A stretch of 64,000 nt of DNA from CAZZKE01 sp964655005 (GTDB taxonomy: Bacteria; Pseudomonadota; Alphaproteobacteria; Rhodospirillales; JABHCV01): contig CAZZKE010000005.1 in NCBI GenBank assembly GCA_964655005.1, positions 16,076 through 80,075 of the forward strand, in the 5' to 3' direction. This document shows, piece after piece, positions 8,161-15,755 of the stretch. The number at the start of each line of letters is the position of its first letter. Position 1 is the first letter of the stretch. The notes beneath the pieces were generated by a model, which was not told the DNA's origin, searched no databases, and saw nothing but the letters and a program-made list of their open reading frames with translations. The translations under genes and the position numbers were made by a program.

Positions 8161-9255
8161 ATGTCGGATGTGAACGATTCGCTCGTGCGATTCATCGAGG
8201 TTCAGAAAAGCTATGACGGTGAAACGCTGGTCGTCAAAAACCTGAACCTGGATATTGCCAAGGGCGAATTTTTGACGATGCTGGGGCCTTCCGGTTCCGG
8301 CAAAACCACATGCCTGATGATGCTGGCCGGGTTCGAACCGGCCACCCACGGCGAAATTACCCTGGCCGGCAGCCCGATCAATAATCTGGCGCCACATAAA
8401 CGCGGCATCGGCATGGTGTTCCAGAATTACGCCTTGTTTCCCCATATGACGGTGGCCGAAAACCTGGCGTTTCCGCTGGAAGTACGGAAAATCGCGAAGT
8501 CGGAAATAACCGACAGGGTTAACCGGACACTGGATATGGTGCGGCTGGGTGGCTTCGGCGACCGGCGGCCGGCACAGTTGTCCGGCGGCCAGCAGCAACG
8601 GGTGGCGGTCGCCAGATCCCTGGTGTTCGAGCCGACTTTGGTGCTGATGGATGAACCGCTTGGCGCGCTGGACAAGAATTTGCGCGAGGAAATGCAGTAC
8701 GAAATCAAGCATATCCACGAAGACCTGCAAGTAACCATGGTTTATGTCACCCACGATCAGTCGGAAGCGCTGACCATGTCGAGCCGCATAGCGGTGTTTG
8801 AAGACGGCATCGTGCAGCAACTGGCGACGCCCAGCGAACTGTACGAGAAACCCAGAAATGCGTTCGTCGCCGGGTTTATCGGCGAAAACAATCGCCTGTT
8901 CGGCACGGTCAAGGATACCGACGGCGATTTCTGCCGGGTCGAACTGGAAGGCGGTGGCGGCATGGTCCGGGCGCTTTGCGTCAACGCCGGCGGCATCGGG
9001 TCGCGGACCACTTTGTCGCTGCGCCCCGAGCGGGTGTCAATCGGCGTCAAGGACGGCGAGACCGAAAATTCCCTGGAGGCGAAAGTCGAAGAACTGATCT
9101 ATCTGGGGGATCATCTGCGCAGCCGGATCAGCTTGCCCGGCAGCGATGAATTTATCGTCAAGGTGCCAAACTCGCACGGTCGTGTTCATCTTAAGGAAGG
9201 CGAAATTACCAGAGTCGGCTGGCAGGCCGAGGACTGTCGTGCGCTGGACGGTTGA
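8161..9255 (+). CDS. ABC importer ATPase, spermidine/putrescine (PotA) type
   Basis: The 364-residue ATPase energises the importer encoded by the next three genes. Walker A is GPSGSGKTT, the Q-loop is VFQNYALFPHMT, the signature is LSGGQQQRVAVARSL, Walker B is LVLMDEPLGALD and the switch His lies in VYVTHDQSEAL. The last 120 residues form a TOBE-like regulatory domain. GGGGAGAAAAT precedes the ATG. The 226-base spacer before the gene is the likely operon promoter region. Polyamine-type sequence similarity does not fix the substrate; amino acids and other cationic solutes are also carried by this family. Confidence 0.93.
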   Translation: MSDVNDSLVRFIEVQKSYDGETLVVKNLNLDIAKGEFLTMLGPSGSGKTTCLMMLAGFEPATHGEITLAGSPINNLAPHKRGIGMVFQNYALFPHMTVAENLAFPLEVRKIAKSEITDRVNRTLDMVRLGGFGDRRPAQLSGGQQQRVAVARSLVFEPTLVLMDEPLGALDKNLREEMQYEIKHIHEDLQVTMVYVTHDQSEALTMSSRIAVFEDGIVQQLATPSELYEKPRNAFVAGFIGENNRLFGTVKDTDGDFCRVELEGGGGMVRALCVNAGGIGSRTTLSLRPERVSIGVKDGETENSLEAKVEELIYLGDHLRSRISLPGSDEFIVKVPNSHGRVHLKEGEITRVGWQAEDCRALDG

Positions 9256-9299
9256 CGATGGATGTAGAAACTATAGTAGCAAACGGGAGAACAAAAGTG

Positions 9300-10394
9300 A
9301 TGAAGAAAATGTTTAAGTATTCAGCCTTCGCGATGCTGGGCGTTGCAGTTGCCGGCATGACTTCGGCGGCCGGGGCGGTCGAACTTAATGTCGTCTCATG
9401 GGGCGGCGCTTATACGGCCAGCCAGATGAACGCCTACCACAAGCCGTACATGAAATTGCATCCCGACGTGAAAATCAATTCCATTGATTACAGCGGCGGT
9501 CTGGCCGAAATGCGCGCCCAGACGGAAGCCGGAAACGTAACCTGGGATCTGGTCGATGTCGTCCTGTCCGACGCCATCACCGGTTGCGACGAAGGCATGT
9601 TCCGGCCCATCGATATCGATAAGGAAATGGCCAAGGGCGCCGACGGCTCCCTGCCTTCCAAGGATTTTCTGGAAGGCACCCTGCTTTCGGAATGCTTCAT
9701 TCCGCAAATTATCTATTCCACGGTTTTCGCATATCGCAGCGATGCCTGGGGCGGTAAGAAGCCGACAAAAATCGCCGACGTTTTCGATCTCAAAAACTTC
9801 CCCGGCAAACGGACCTTGCAAAAAAAGCCCATCAACAACCTGGAATGGGCGTTGATCGCCGATGGCGTTCCGCTGGACAAGGTCTATGAAGTGCTGGATA
9901 CCGACGAAGGCAAGGACCGCGCCTTCAGGAAACTGGGGACCATCAAGAAAGACGTGATCTGGTGGACCGAAGGCGCCGTGCCGCCGCAGCTTCTGGCCGA
10001 CGGTGAAGCGGTGTTCGGGACCGGCTACAACGGTCGCTGGTTCTCGGCCATTGCCGAAGAAAAGCAGCCGTTTTCCATGCTCTGGGATGGTCAGGTCCTG
10101 GATATCGATGGCTGGGCCGTTCCCGCCAAAGGCAAGCATATCAAGGACGTCATGAAGTTCCTGAAATTTGCCACCGACACCCAGCGGCTGGCCGATCAGG
10201 CAAAATATATTTCCTACGGTCCGGCTCGCAAGTCTTCCGGCCCGCTGGTTTCCAAGCACGCCACGCTTGGTATCGATATGGCGCCGCATATGCCGACCGC
10301 ATACGCCGATCAGGGGTTCATGACCGGCTTCAAGTGGTGGGCCGATAACGGTGACGAAATGAACGAGCGTTTCGCCGCCTGGCTGCTGCAATAG
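9300..10394 (+). CDS. Periplasmic solute-binding protein, PotD/PotF-like
   Basis: This is the solute receptor of the adjacent ABC importer. From the ATG at 9300 the protein is 364 residues, with signal peptide MKKMFKYSAFAMLGVAVAGM and a probable cleavage after SAAGA. The mature protein opens with VELNVVSWGGAYTASQ, the standard start of family-1/type-2 binding proteins of polyamine and Fe type. The longest frame starts at 9252, but the internal ATG has GGGAGA upstream and gives a proper signal peptide. Cluster order (ATPase, receptor, two permeases) supports the call. A GC-rich hairpin follows the stop codon. The ligand cannot be assigned. Confidence 0.92.
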   Translation: MKKMFKYSAFAMLGVAVAGMTSAAGAVELNVVSWGGAYTASQMNAYHKPYMKLHPDVKINSIDYSGGLAEMRAQTEAGNVTWDLVDVVLSDAITGCDEGMFRPIDIDKEMAKGADGSLPSKDFLEGTLLSECFIPQIIYSTVFAYRSDAWGGKKPTKIADVFDLKNFPGKRTLQKKPINNLEWALIADGVPLDKVYEVLDTDEGKDRAFRKLGTIKKDVIWWTEGAVPPQLLADGEAVFGTGYNGRWFSAIAEEKQPFSMLWDGQVLDIDGWAVPAKGKHIKDVMKFLKFATDTQRLADQAKYISYGPARKSSGPLVSKHATLGIDMAPHMPTAYADQGFMTGFKWWADNGDEMNERFAAWLLQ

Positions 10395-10413
10395 CGGCGG
10401 CTTTTTCGGTTAC

Positions 10414-10437
10414 GCGGGGCAGGGAGACCTGCCCCGC
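10414..10437 (+). terminator. Intercistronic GC-rich hairpin after the binding-protein gene
   Basis: A perfect 10-bp inverted repeat (GCGGGGCAGG, loop GAGA, CCTGCCCCGC) lies 20 bases after the binding-protein stop and 58 bases before the first permease. Only a weak T-rich stretch (GGATTTTATG) follows. It may be a leaky terminator or a 3'-end stabiliser that keeps binding-protein mRNA above permease mRNA, as known for other importer operons. Confidence 0.65.
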
Positions 10438-10494
10438 CACCGGATTTTATGCTTACTGTGAATTTATATAAGTTGCTGTCACGAGGGGTTTGCA

Positions 10495-11757
10495 ATGGCC
10501 GGGCAAAATACCAAGGCTGAGGTTGTCTTAGCGGCCGACGGCACGCCGTTGAAATCCAGCCTGAACAGGGCCATGCGGAAGAACCGCATACGCGCCATAT
10601 TGCTGGTTACCCCGTTGTTTTTATTTATTGCGTTTTCGTTTCTTATTCCCATTTTCAATATGATGATGCGCAGCGTCGATAACTGGCAGGTCGGCACCCT
10701 GATGCCGGAAACGTCGGCGGCGCTGGTGGACTGGGACGGCAAGGAAATTCCCGGCGAAGCGGTCTTTGCGGCCTTGGTCAGGGATTTGCAGGCCGGCGCC
10801 AAGTCCCGCGAAATCGGCAAGGTAGGGACCCGGCTGAATTACGAAAAATCGGGTATGCGCAGCCTGATTATCGGATCGGCCAGGAAATCGAAAAAACTGA
10901 CCGAAGGGCCTTATAAGGAAAAGGTCCTGAAGATGCATAAAAAGTGGAATGACCTGGAAACCTGGATCGTCATCAAGCGCGATTCCGCACCCTATACCAT
11001 CGGTTACTATCTGAACGCCGTCGATATGAAGTACGATAAAAGCGGCAATATCGTCAGGCAGGCCGAAAACCGCCGGATATACGGCAAGCTGTTCCTGCGC
11101 ACCTTCGCGATCAGCCTGGCGATTACGGTGATCTGCATTGTCCTGGCTTATCCCGTATCGTATTTGCTGGCGACGCTGCCGTTGCGCTATTCCAATTTGC
11201 TGATGATTTTCGTGCTGCTGCCGTTCTGGACCTCGCTGCTGGTGCGGACTACGGCGTGGATTGCGATGCTTCAGTCGCAAGGGGTGTTAAATGACCTGTT
11301 GGTCGCCGTCGGCCTGGTTAGCGACGACAACAGGTTGCAGCTTATTCACAATATGACCGGCACGATTATCGCCATGACCCACATCCTGCTGCCGTTCATG
11401 GTGCTGCCGCTGTACAGCGTTATGAAGACCATCCCGCCCAGCTATATGCGTGCCGCCCTGTCATTGGGGGCTAATCCGGTGGTTGCGTTCGTGCGTGTGT
11501 ATATGCCGCAGACCCTGTCGGGAATTGGGGCCGGCAGTATCCTCGTGTTTATCCTGTCGATCGGCTATTACATCACCCCGGCCCTGGTCGGGGGGACCGG
11601 CGGCACCCTGATTTCAAATCAGATCGCCTACCATATGCAGTCGTCCCTGAACTGGGGGCTGGCGGGGGCCTTGGGGGCGATATTGCTGGCCTCGGTGCTG
11701 TTGCTGTATCTGCTGTATAACAAACTCGTTGGTATTGATAATATGAGGCTGGGATAA
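10495..11757 (+). CDS. ABC importer permease (PotB type) with enlarged first periplasmic loop
   Basis: One of two membrane subunits of the importer. It is 420 residues, far longer than the usual 280-300. Transmembrane segment 1 (about 31-55) is followed by a polar stretch of roughly 140 residues (about 58-200) rich in Lys, Asp and Glu, then by the normal five-helix core. The EAA loop that contacts the ATPase reads MRAALSLGANPVVAFVRVYM, followed by PQTLSGIGAG. The loop would lie on the periplasmic side, where the binding protein docks. GAGGGG precedes the ATG. The second permease follows after four bases. Confidence 0.9.
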   Translation: MAGQNTKAEVVLAADGTPLKSSLNRAMRKNRIRAILLVTPLFLFIAFSFLIPIFNMMMRSVDNWQVGTLMPETSAALVDWDGKEIPGEAVFAALVRDLQAGAKSREIGKVGTRLNYEKSGMRSLIIGSARKSKKLTEGPYKEKVLKMHKKWNDLETWIVIKRDSAPYTIGYYLNAVDMKYDKSGNIVRQAENRRIYGKLFLRTFAISLAITVICIVLAYPVSYLLATLPLRYSNLLMIFVLLPFWTSLLVRTTAWIAMLQSQGVLNDLLVAVGLVSDDNRLQLIHNMTGTIIAMTHILLPFMVLPLYSVMKTIPPSYMRAALSLGANPVVAFVRVYMPQTLSGIGAGSILVFILSIGYYITPALVGGTGGTLISNQIAYHMQSSLNWGLAGALGAILLASVLLLYLLYNKLVGIDNMRLG

Positions 11758-11761
11758 CGTC

Positions 11762-12607
11762 ATGGCATTACCCCCCTACGCCGGACCGGTCGAGACGACC
11801 TGGTATTATACGTTCCGCCTGTTGTGCGCCATGATATTCATATTTCTTATTATCCCGATCCTTATCATCATCCCGCTTAGCTTCAATGTCGAGCCGTACT
11901 TTACCTTCACACCGGGCATGCTGGCCTTCGATCCGGAAGCCTATTCGCTGCGCTGGTACCAGGATTTTATCAACAATACCCAGTGGATTCATTCGGTAAA
12001 AAATAGCTTTATAATCGCCATTTCGGCGACAATTCTAGCGACCATACTGGGCACCCTGGCGGCGCTGGGATTAAGCAAACCGCACATGCCGTATCGCTCG
12101 CTGGTAATGGGGCTGCTGATATCGCCGATGATCGTGCCACTGATTATTTCGGCCGCCGGCATGTATTTTTTCTATTCGAGCATCGGCCTCGACCAGACTT
12201 ATCTTGGCATCATTCTGGCCCACACGGCGCTGGGTACGCCGTTCGTGGTGATTACCGTAACGGCGACCATGGTCGGTTTCGATCAATCGCTGACCAGGGC
12301 GTCGGCTAATCTGGGAGCCAACCCGACGACGACGTTTTTCAAGGTTATCATGCCGTTGATTTTGCCCGGCGTGATTTCCGGGGCGTTGTTCGCTTTTATC
12401 ACATCGTTCGACGAGGTGGTTGTCGTACTGTTTCTGGCCGGCTTCGAACAGCGTACCATTCCGCGCCAGATGTGGTCCGGGATTCGCGAACAGATCAGCC
12501 CCACCATTCTGGCCGTGGCGACCGTCCTGGTGTTCATTTCGATCGCCCTGCTGTCGGTCCTTGAACTGCTGCGGCGACGCAACGAACGGCTGCGGGGAAT
12601 TGTCTGA
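11762..12607 (+). CDS. ABC importer permease, PotC type
   Basis: This is the second membrane subunit, 281 residues, with about six hydrophobic segments and the EAA loop LTRASANLGANPTTTFFKVI, followed by MPLILPGVISG. Its length matches PotC-like permeases, so only its partner is enlarged. The stop codon overlaps the start of the universal stress gene as TGATG, which indicates translational coupling. Its role follows from the cluster: with the ATPase at 8161 and the receptor at 9300 it completes one importer. Confidence 0.93.
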   Translation: MALPPYAGPVETTWYYTFRLLCAMIFIFLIIPILIIIPLSFNVEPYFTFTPGMLAFDPEAYSLRWYQDFINNTQWIHSVKNSFIIAISATILATILGTLAALGLSKPHMPYRSLVMGLLISPMIVPLIISAAGMYFFYSSIGLDQTYLGIILAHTALGTPFVVITVTATMVGFDQSLTRASANLGANPTTTFFKVIMPLILPGVISGALFAFITSFDEVVVVLFLAGFEQRTIPRQMWSGIREQISPTILAVATVLVFISIALLSVLELLRRRNERLRGIV

Positions 12608-13053
12608 TGATCAGGCATATTGTGGTCGCCGTCGATGCCTCGCCGTCATCGGATAACGCCGTCGAGATGGCCGTCGATCTGGCCAGGTCCTATGGCGCTA
12701 AATTGAGCTTTCTCAACGTCATCCGCGACATGCAGTTACCCGAAAGCGTGCTGCGCATGGCCGAGGTCGAACATATTCAGGGGGCGCGCAGTGATGTCCT
12801 GCGTTTCGTCGGCGAAAAAACCCTGAAACAGGCCGAGCGAAAGGCCAGGGAGATCGACCCGAAGATGGAAATCGAGAAAAGGGTCGCGGTCGGCGATCCG
12901 GCCTCGGAAATTGCCGATTTTGCAAAAAAGACCAAGGCCGATCTGATAGTTATCGGCACCCGTGGCCATGGCGAACTGAAAGGCATGTTTCTGGGCAGCG
13001 TCTCGCGCAAGGTTTCCAATCTGGCCCAGGTGAATGTCATGATCGTGCGTTAA
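12607..13053 (+). CDS. Universal stress protein, UspA family
   Basis: The 148-residue single-domain Usp starts with IRHIVVAVDASPSSDNAVEM and carries the ATP-binding pattern G-2x-G-9x-G-S in GTRGHGELKGMFLGS near the C terminus, so it is probably the nucleotide-binding type. The start overlaps the permease stop (TGATG). Usp genes attached to importer operons are known, for example in ectoine TRAP transporters, and may tune uptake. It ends in a 4-base convergent overlap with the maleate-isomerase-like gene on the opposite strand. Confidence 0.93.
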   Translation: MIRHIVVAVDASPSSDNAVEMAVDLARSYGAKLSFLNVIRDMQLPESVLRMAEVEHIQGARSDVLRFVGEKTLKQAERKAREIDPKMEIEKRVAVGDPASEIADFAKKTKADLIVIGTRGHGELKGMFLGSVSRKVSNLAQVNVMIVR

Positions 13054-13811
13054 CTCGACATCAATTTGCCGAATCCGCTTATCTTCCCGTCATATCCAGC
13101 CAGCCGCATGGCCCGCCACAGCATCGCCTGATTACTGGTCAGGACCGGCTTGCCGAGCCGGCGCTCCAGTTCCGTGATGCAGTCGGTCGCCTGTAGCGCC
13201 GTGCATGACAGGAATATCGCCTGGGCGTTCTTGTGGTCGGCGGCAAGCGCCGCTTCGATAATTGCCGGAACCGGAATACGCCCGACGTCGATGTCGCTAT
13301 CCAGATCAAAGGTCGATATTTTTTCGATGCCGACACCACCGCTTTCAATGAATTCCGCAATGGGTCGGTTGACGGCATCACGGTAGGGAGTGAGCAGGGC
13401 GATGCGCTCCACGGCCAAATGCTTCATTCCGTCCATGGCGGCGGTGATCGGCGTGGTCACCGGCACCCCCGGTCGCCCGTCGGCGATACGCCGCATGACC
13501 CGGTCCGGGCCGATGGCGATACTGCCGGAAGTGCAGGCGAAGGCGATGGCGTCCAGTTTCACGCCGGGCAGGATGTCGCGGGCGGCCCGGGCCAGGCCGT
13601 CTTCCACGGCGGCCAGGTTTTCCACGGTCATGGGGTTGTGATAGCTCACCCGGTTGACATATACCGCAATGCGGTCGCCCGGTATCAGGCGCGGCAGCAG
13701 GCGTTCCAGCGTCAGGTCGGTGCTCAGTAAAATCAGGCCAAGCAGTTTGCGCCCGCCGTCGGTTGCGTCCAACCGGTATTCGATATTGACGGGCCGGCTT
13801 TTCGGGGTCAT
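13050..13811 (-). CDS. Asp/Glu racemase superfamily protein, maleate isomerase / arylmalonate decarboxylase-like
   Basis: The 253-residue protein has the two-cysteine architecture of this superfamily: the first Cys in FACTSGSIAIG (about residue 90) and the second in FLSCTALQA (about residue 202). That distribution, and the absence of a typical racemase 'CNT' motif, favour the maleate isomerase / arylmalonate decarboxylase / EutA branch over amino-acid racemases. Its start overlaps the stop of the HIT gene by four bases (ATGA), so the two form a minus-strand pair. It converges on the importer operon. Substrate unknown. Confidence 0.82.
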   Translation of the reverse strand: MTPKSRPVNIEYRLDATDGGRKLLGLILLSTDLTLERLLPRLIPGDRIAVYVNRVSYHNPMTVENLAAVEDGLARAARDILPGVKLDAIAFACTSGSIAIGPDRVMRRIADGRPGVPVTTPITAAMDGMKHLAVERIALLTPYRDAVNRPIAEFIESGGVGIEKISTFDLDSDIDVGRIPVPAIIEAALAADHKNAQAIFLSCTALQATDCITELERRLGKPVLTSNQAMLWRAMRLAGYDGKISGFGKLMSS

Positions 13812-14209
13812 TCCAGCGCCCGCCCAAGTGTGGCTATGGTGCGCTGCAAGTCATCGTCCGGATAGTCCTGGTCGGGTAACGCCCCCCACACCGGACCCGG
13901 CCAGGCCGGATCGTTTTCGAAGCGGGCGATCACATGTACATGCAATTGCGGAACCATGTTGCCCAGGGCCGCTACGTTGATCCGGCTCGGCCTGTAAAGT
14001 TCTTCCAGCGCCCGCGAAGCGCGGGAAATTTCGGTCATCAAGGTCGCCGCTTCCGTCGTCGGCAGTTGGTGAATGCCGGTTATTCCATCCCGGGCCGGGA
14101 CCAGGACAAGCCAGGGGTAATTGGCGTCTTTCATCAGCCGGACACGCGATAATTTCCAGCTTGTGATTTCGATGGTGTCGGCGGCAAGCCGGGGGTGCAT
14201 GATAAACAT
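13808..14209 (-). CDS. HIT-family protein
   Basis: The 133-residue protein carries the histidine-triad region as PQLHVHVIARF, followed by the DPAWPGPVWG block typical of one alphaproteobacterial HIT subgroup. Two of the three motif histidines are present and the third is Ile, as I recall for this subgroup. HIT proteins hydrolyse or transfer nucleoside phosphates (AMP-lysine, Ap4A and similar). The nearby PSRINVAALGN segment matches the fold. It is upstream of the maleate-isomerase-like gene with an ATGA overlap. The physiological substrate is not evident. Confidence 0.87.
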   Translation of the reverse strand: MFIMHPRLAADTIEITSWKLSRVRLMKDANYPWLVLVPARDGITGIHQLPTTEAATLMTEISRASRALEELYRPSRINVAALGNMVPQLHVHVIARFENDPAWPGPVWGALPDQDYPDDDLQRTIATLGRALE

Positions 14210-14300
14210 GAATCAATCATGCCACTTGCAGTGTTTGGCCGATATCAAAATATGTTGTAAAGAACCTGCGGCATTGGCGAGTAGCGGACGGGAAACAAAA

Positions 14301-14645
14301 TTGGCCTGGACATCATCTAAAATCAAGGCCGGTATCTGGGTGCAGGCGCAGGTCCGGCTGTGCGATATAAACTGCATCCCCATCTTCGTGCGCCATAAAG
14401 GCGATGCCGATGCCGGCAGCATCCTGCTTAAGCTGGACCGGGGGATGAAGGGCTGTTCGGTGTTGTCCCAGGTCCGGGATCAGGATGGCGAACAGGCCTG
14501 GATGTATGGCGGCGGCGGCGAGTCGATCGCCGATGCCGATGCCGAGGATTATATCAAACGCCAGATCGGGCGTGATCCGGACCTGTGGGTGATCGAAATT
14601 GAAGACCCGAACGACCGCTATGTTATTGATGGCGCTATAATTTAG
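14301..14645 (+). CDS. DUF1491 family protein
   Basis: The predicted 114-residue product matches the DUF1491 pattern as remembered: an N-terminal 'IWVQAQVRLCDINCIPIFVR' strand-helix unit, then KGDADAGSILLKLDR, and a C-terminal 'RDPDLWVIEIED' block. No ATG lies upstream of the conserved part. TTG at 14301, preceded by GGGAAAC at normal spacing, fits the family N terminus and is chosen. The function of DUF1491 is unknown; it is widespread in Alphaproteobacteria. It is divergent from the HIT gene and precedes the AraC regulator on the same strand by 89 bases. Confidence 0.8.
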   Translation: MAWTSSKIKAGIWVQAQVRLCDINCIPIFVRHKGDADAGSILLKLDRGMKGCSVLSQVRDQDGEQAWMYGGGGESIADADAEDYIKRQIGRDPDLWVIEIEDPNDRYVIDGAII

Positions 14646-14734
14646 CTATCGCCTGTTCCAGATGCGACATTTTCCCATAGACAGATATCGGTTTCCGGTT
14701 TAATTGGAATTCTCGCTATTTGTAACGTGGGAGA

Positions 14735-15709
14735 ATGTCGTTGGTCATTCAAACGGTCGATCAGCCGCTTCACAGGATTGCTTTTTTTATAGCGCCGAGT
14801 TTTTCCTTTGTCGCCTTTTCCTCGGCAATAGAACCCCTGCGGCTGGCCAACCGGGTGGCCAGCAGCAATCTTTACGGATGGGCCTGTTTCTCAACCGATG
14901 GCGGCCCGGCAATGGCCAGTAACGGCGTCAGCATCAACGTCGATGGCTCGTTTGACGATTGTCAGGGGTATCCTATCATTATCGTCTGCGGCGGCGCCGA
15001 TATCCACAAGCAGATGGATCCGAAAATGATATCCCGGTTGCGGCGGCTGTCCAGTCACGGTGCGACCCTGGGGGCGATCTGTACGGGCAGCCGAATCCTT
15101 GCCGAGGCCGGATTGCTGGACGGCTACAAATGCACCATACACTGGGAAAACCTGAGCGGTTTTGGCGAGGAATTTCCGGATATCGAAGCCACCGATGATC
15201 TGTTTGAAATTGACCGCAACCGGTTCACCAGCGCCGGCGGGACGGCGGCGATGGATATGATGCTGCACCTGATTGCCTTGCATTACGGCCACGACACGGC
15301 GGCGTTGACCGCCGATCAGTTGATTCACCATCGCATCCGCGACGGCCACGAACACCAGCGCATGGCCTTGCGGACCCGCCTGAATGTCAGTCACCCGAAG
15401 TTACTGGCGGTTATTTCCTATATGGAGGAAACCCTGGAAGAGCCGGTCAGTTGTTCGGAACTGGCGAGCAGCGTCAATCTTTCAACGCGCCAGCTGGAGC
15501 GCCTGTTTCGTAAATATCTGCGCCATGCGCCGACCCGTTATTATCTGGAACTCAGGCTCAGCCGGGCCAGATTCCTGCTGTTGCAAACCAGCCTGACGGT
15601 GCTTGATGTGGCCCTGGCCTGCGGTTTTGTCTCGGCCTCTCATTTTTCCAAATGCTACCGGGAATTCTTCGAGCGCACGCCTAGCGAAGAACGCCGTATT
15701 GTCACCTGA
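14735..15709 (+). CDS. AraC-family regulator with GATase1-like domain (GbdR/CdhR/GlxA type)
   Basis: The 324-residue protein joins an N-terminal DJ-1/PfpI (GATase1-like) domain (about 10-190) to a C-terminal AraC helix-turn-helix pair (about 220-320). The N-terminal pattern SSAIEPLRLANRVASSNLYG and the GAICTGSRILAEAGLLDGYK block resemble regulators of glycine betaine, carnitine and related catabolism (GbdR, CdhR). The HTH region includes LSTRQLERLFRKYL and VALACGFVSASHFSKCYREF. It is convergent with the end of the corrinoid operon and near the polyamine-type importer, so either may be its target. GGGAGA sits very close to the ATG; the TTG two codons later is an alternative start. Confidence 0.88.
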   Translation: MSLVIQTVDQPLHRIAFFIAPSFSFVAFSSAIEPLRLANRVASSNLYGWACFSTDGGPAMASNGVSINVDGSFDDCQGYPIIIVCGGADIHKQMDPKMISRLRRLSSHGATLGAICTGSRILAEAGLLDGYKCTIHWENLSGFGEEFPDIEATDDLFEIDRNRFTSAGGTAAMDMMLHLIALHYGHDTAALTADQLIHHRIRDGHEHQRMALRTRLNVSHPKLLAVISYMEETLEEPVSCSELASSVNLSTRQLERLFRKYLRHAPTRYYLELRLSRARFLLLQTSLTVLDVALACGFVSASHFSKCYREFFERTPSEERRIVT

Positions 15710-15712
15710 CTT

Positions 15713-15755
15713 ATACCAAGGATCTCAATGGGTCCTTATCAGTGATCCTTGGTAT
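15713..15755. repeat. 12-bp inverted repeat between convergent genes
   Basis: ATACCAAGGATC (15713-15724) and GATCCTTGGTAT (15744-15755) are perfect inverted copies separated by 19 bases. They lie between the end of the AraC gene and the MATE stop codon, whose last base overlaps the right arm. No T-run follows on either strand, so it is not a classical intrinsic terminator. It may act as a bidirectional 3'-end structure or be the remnant of a small repeat element. Confidence 0.6.

Noticed and set aside
9252..9299. Start of the solute-binding protein at the upstream ATG
   Set aside because: It would place 16 polar residues before the signal peptide; ATG 9300 has a ribosome site and a proper signal sequence.
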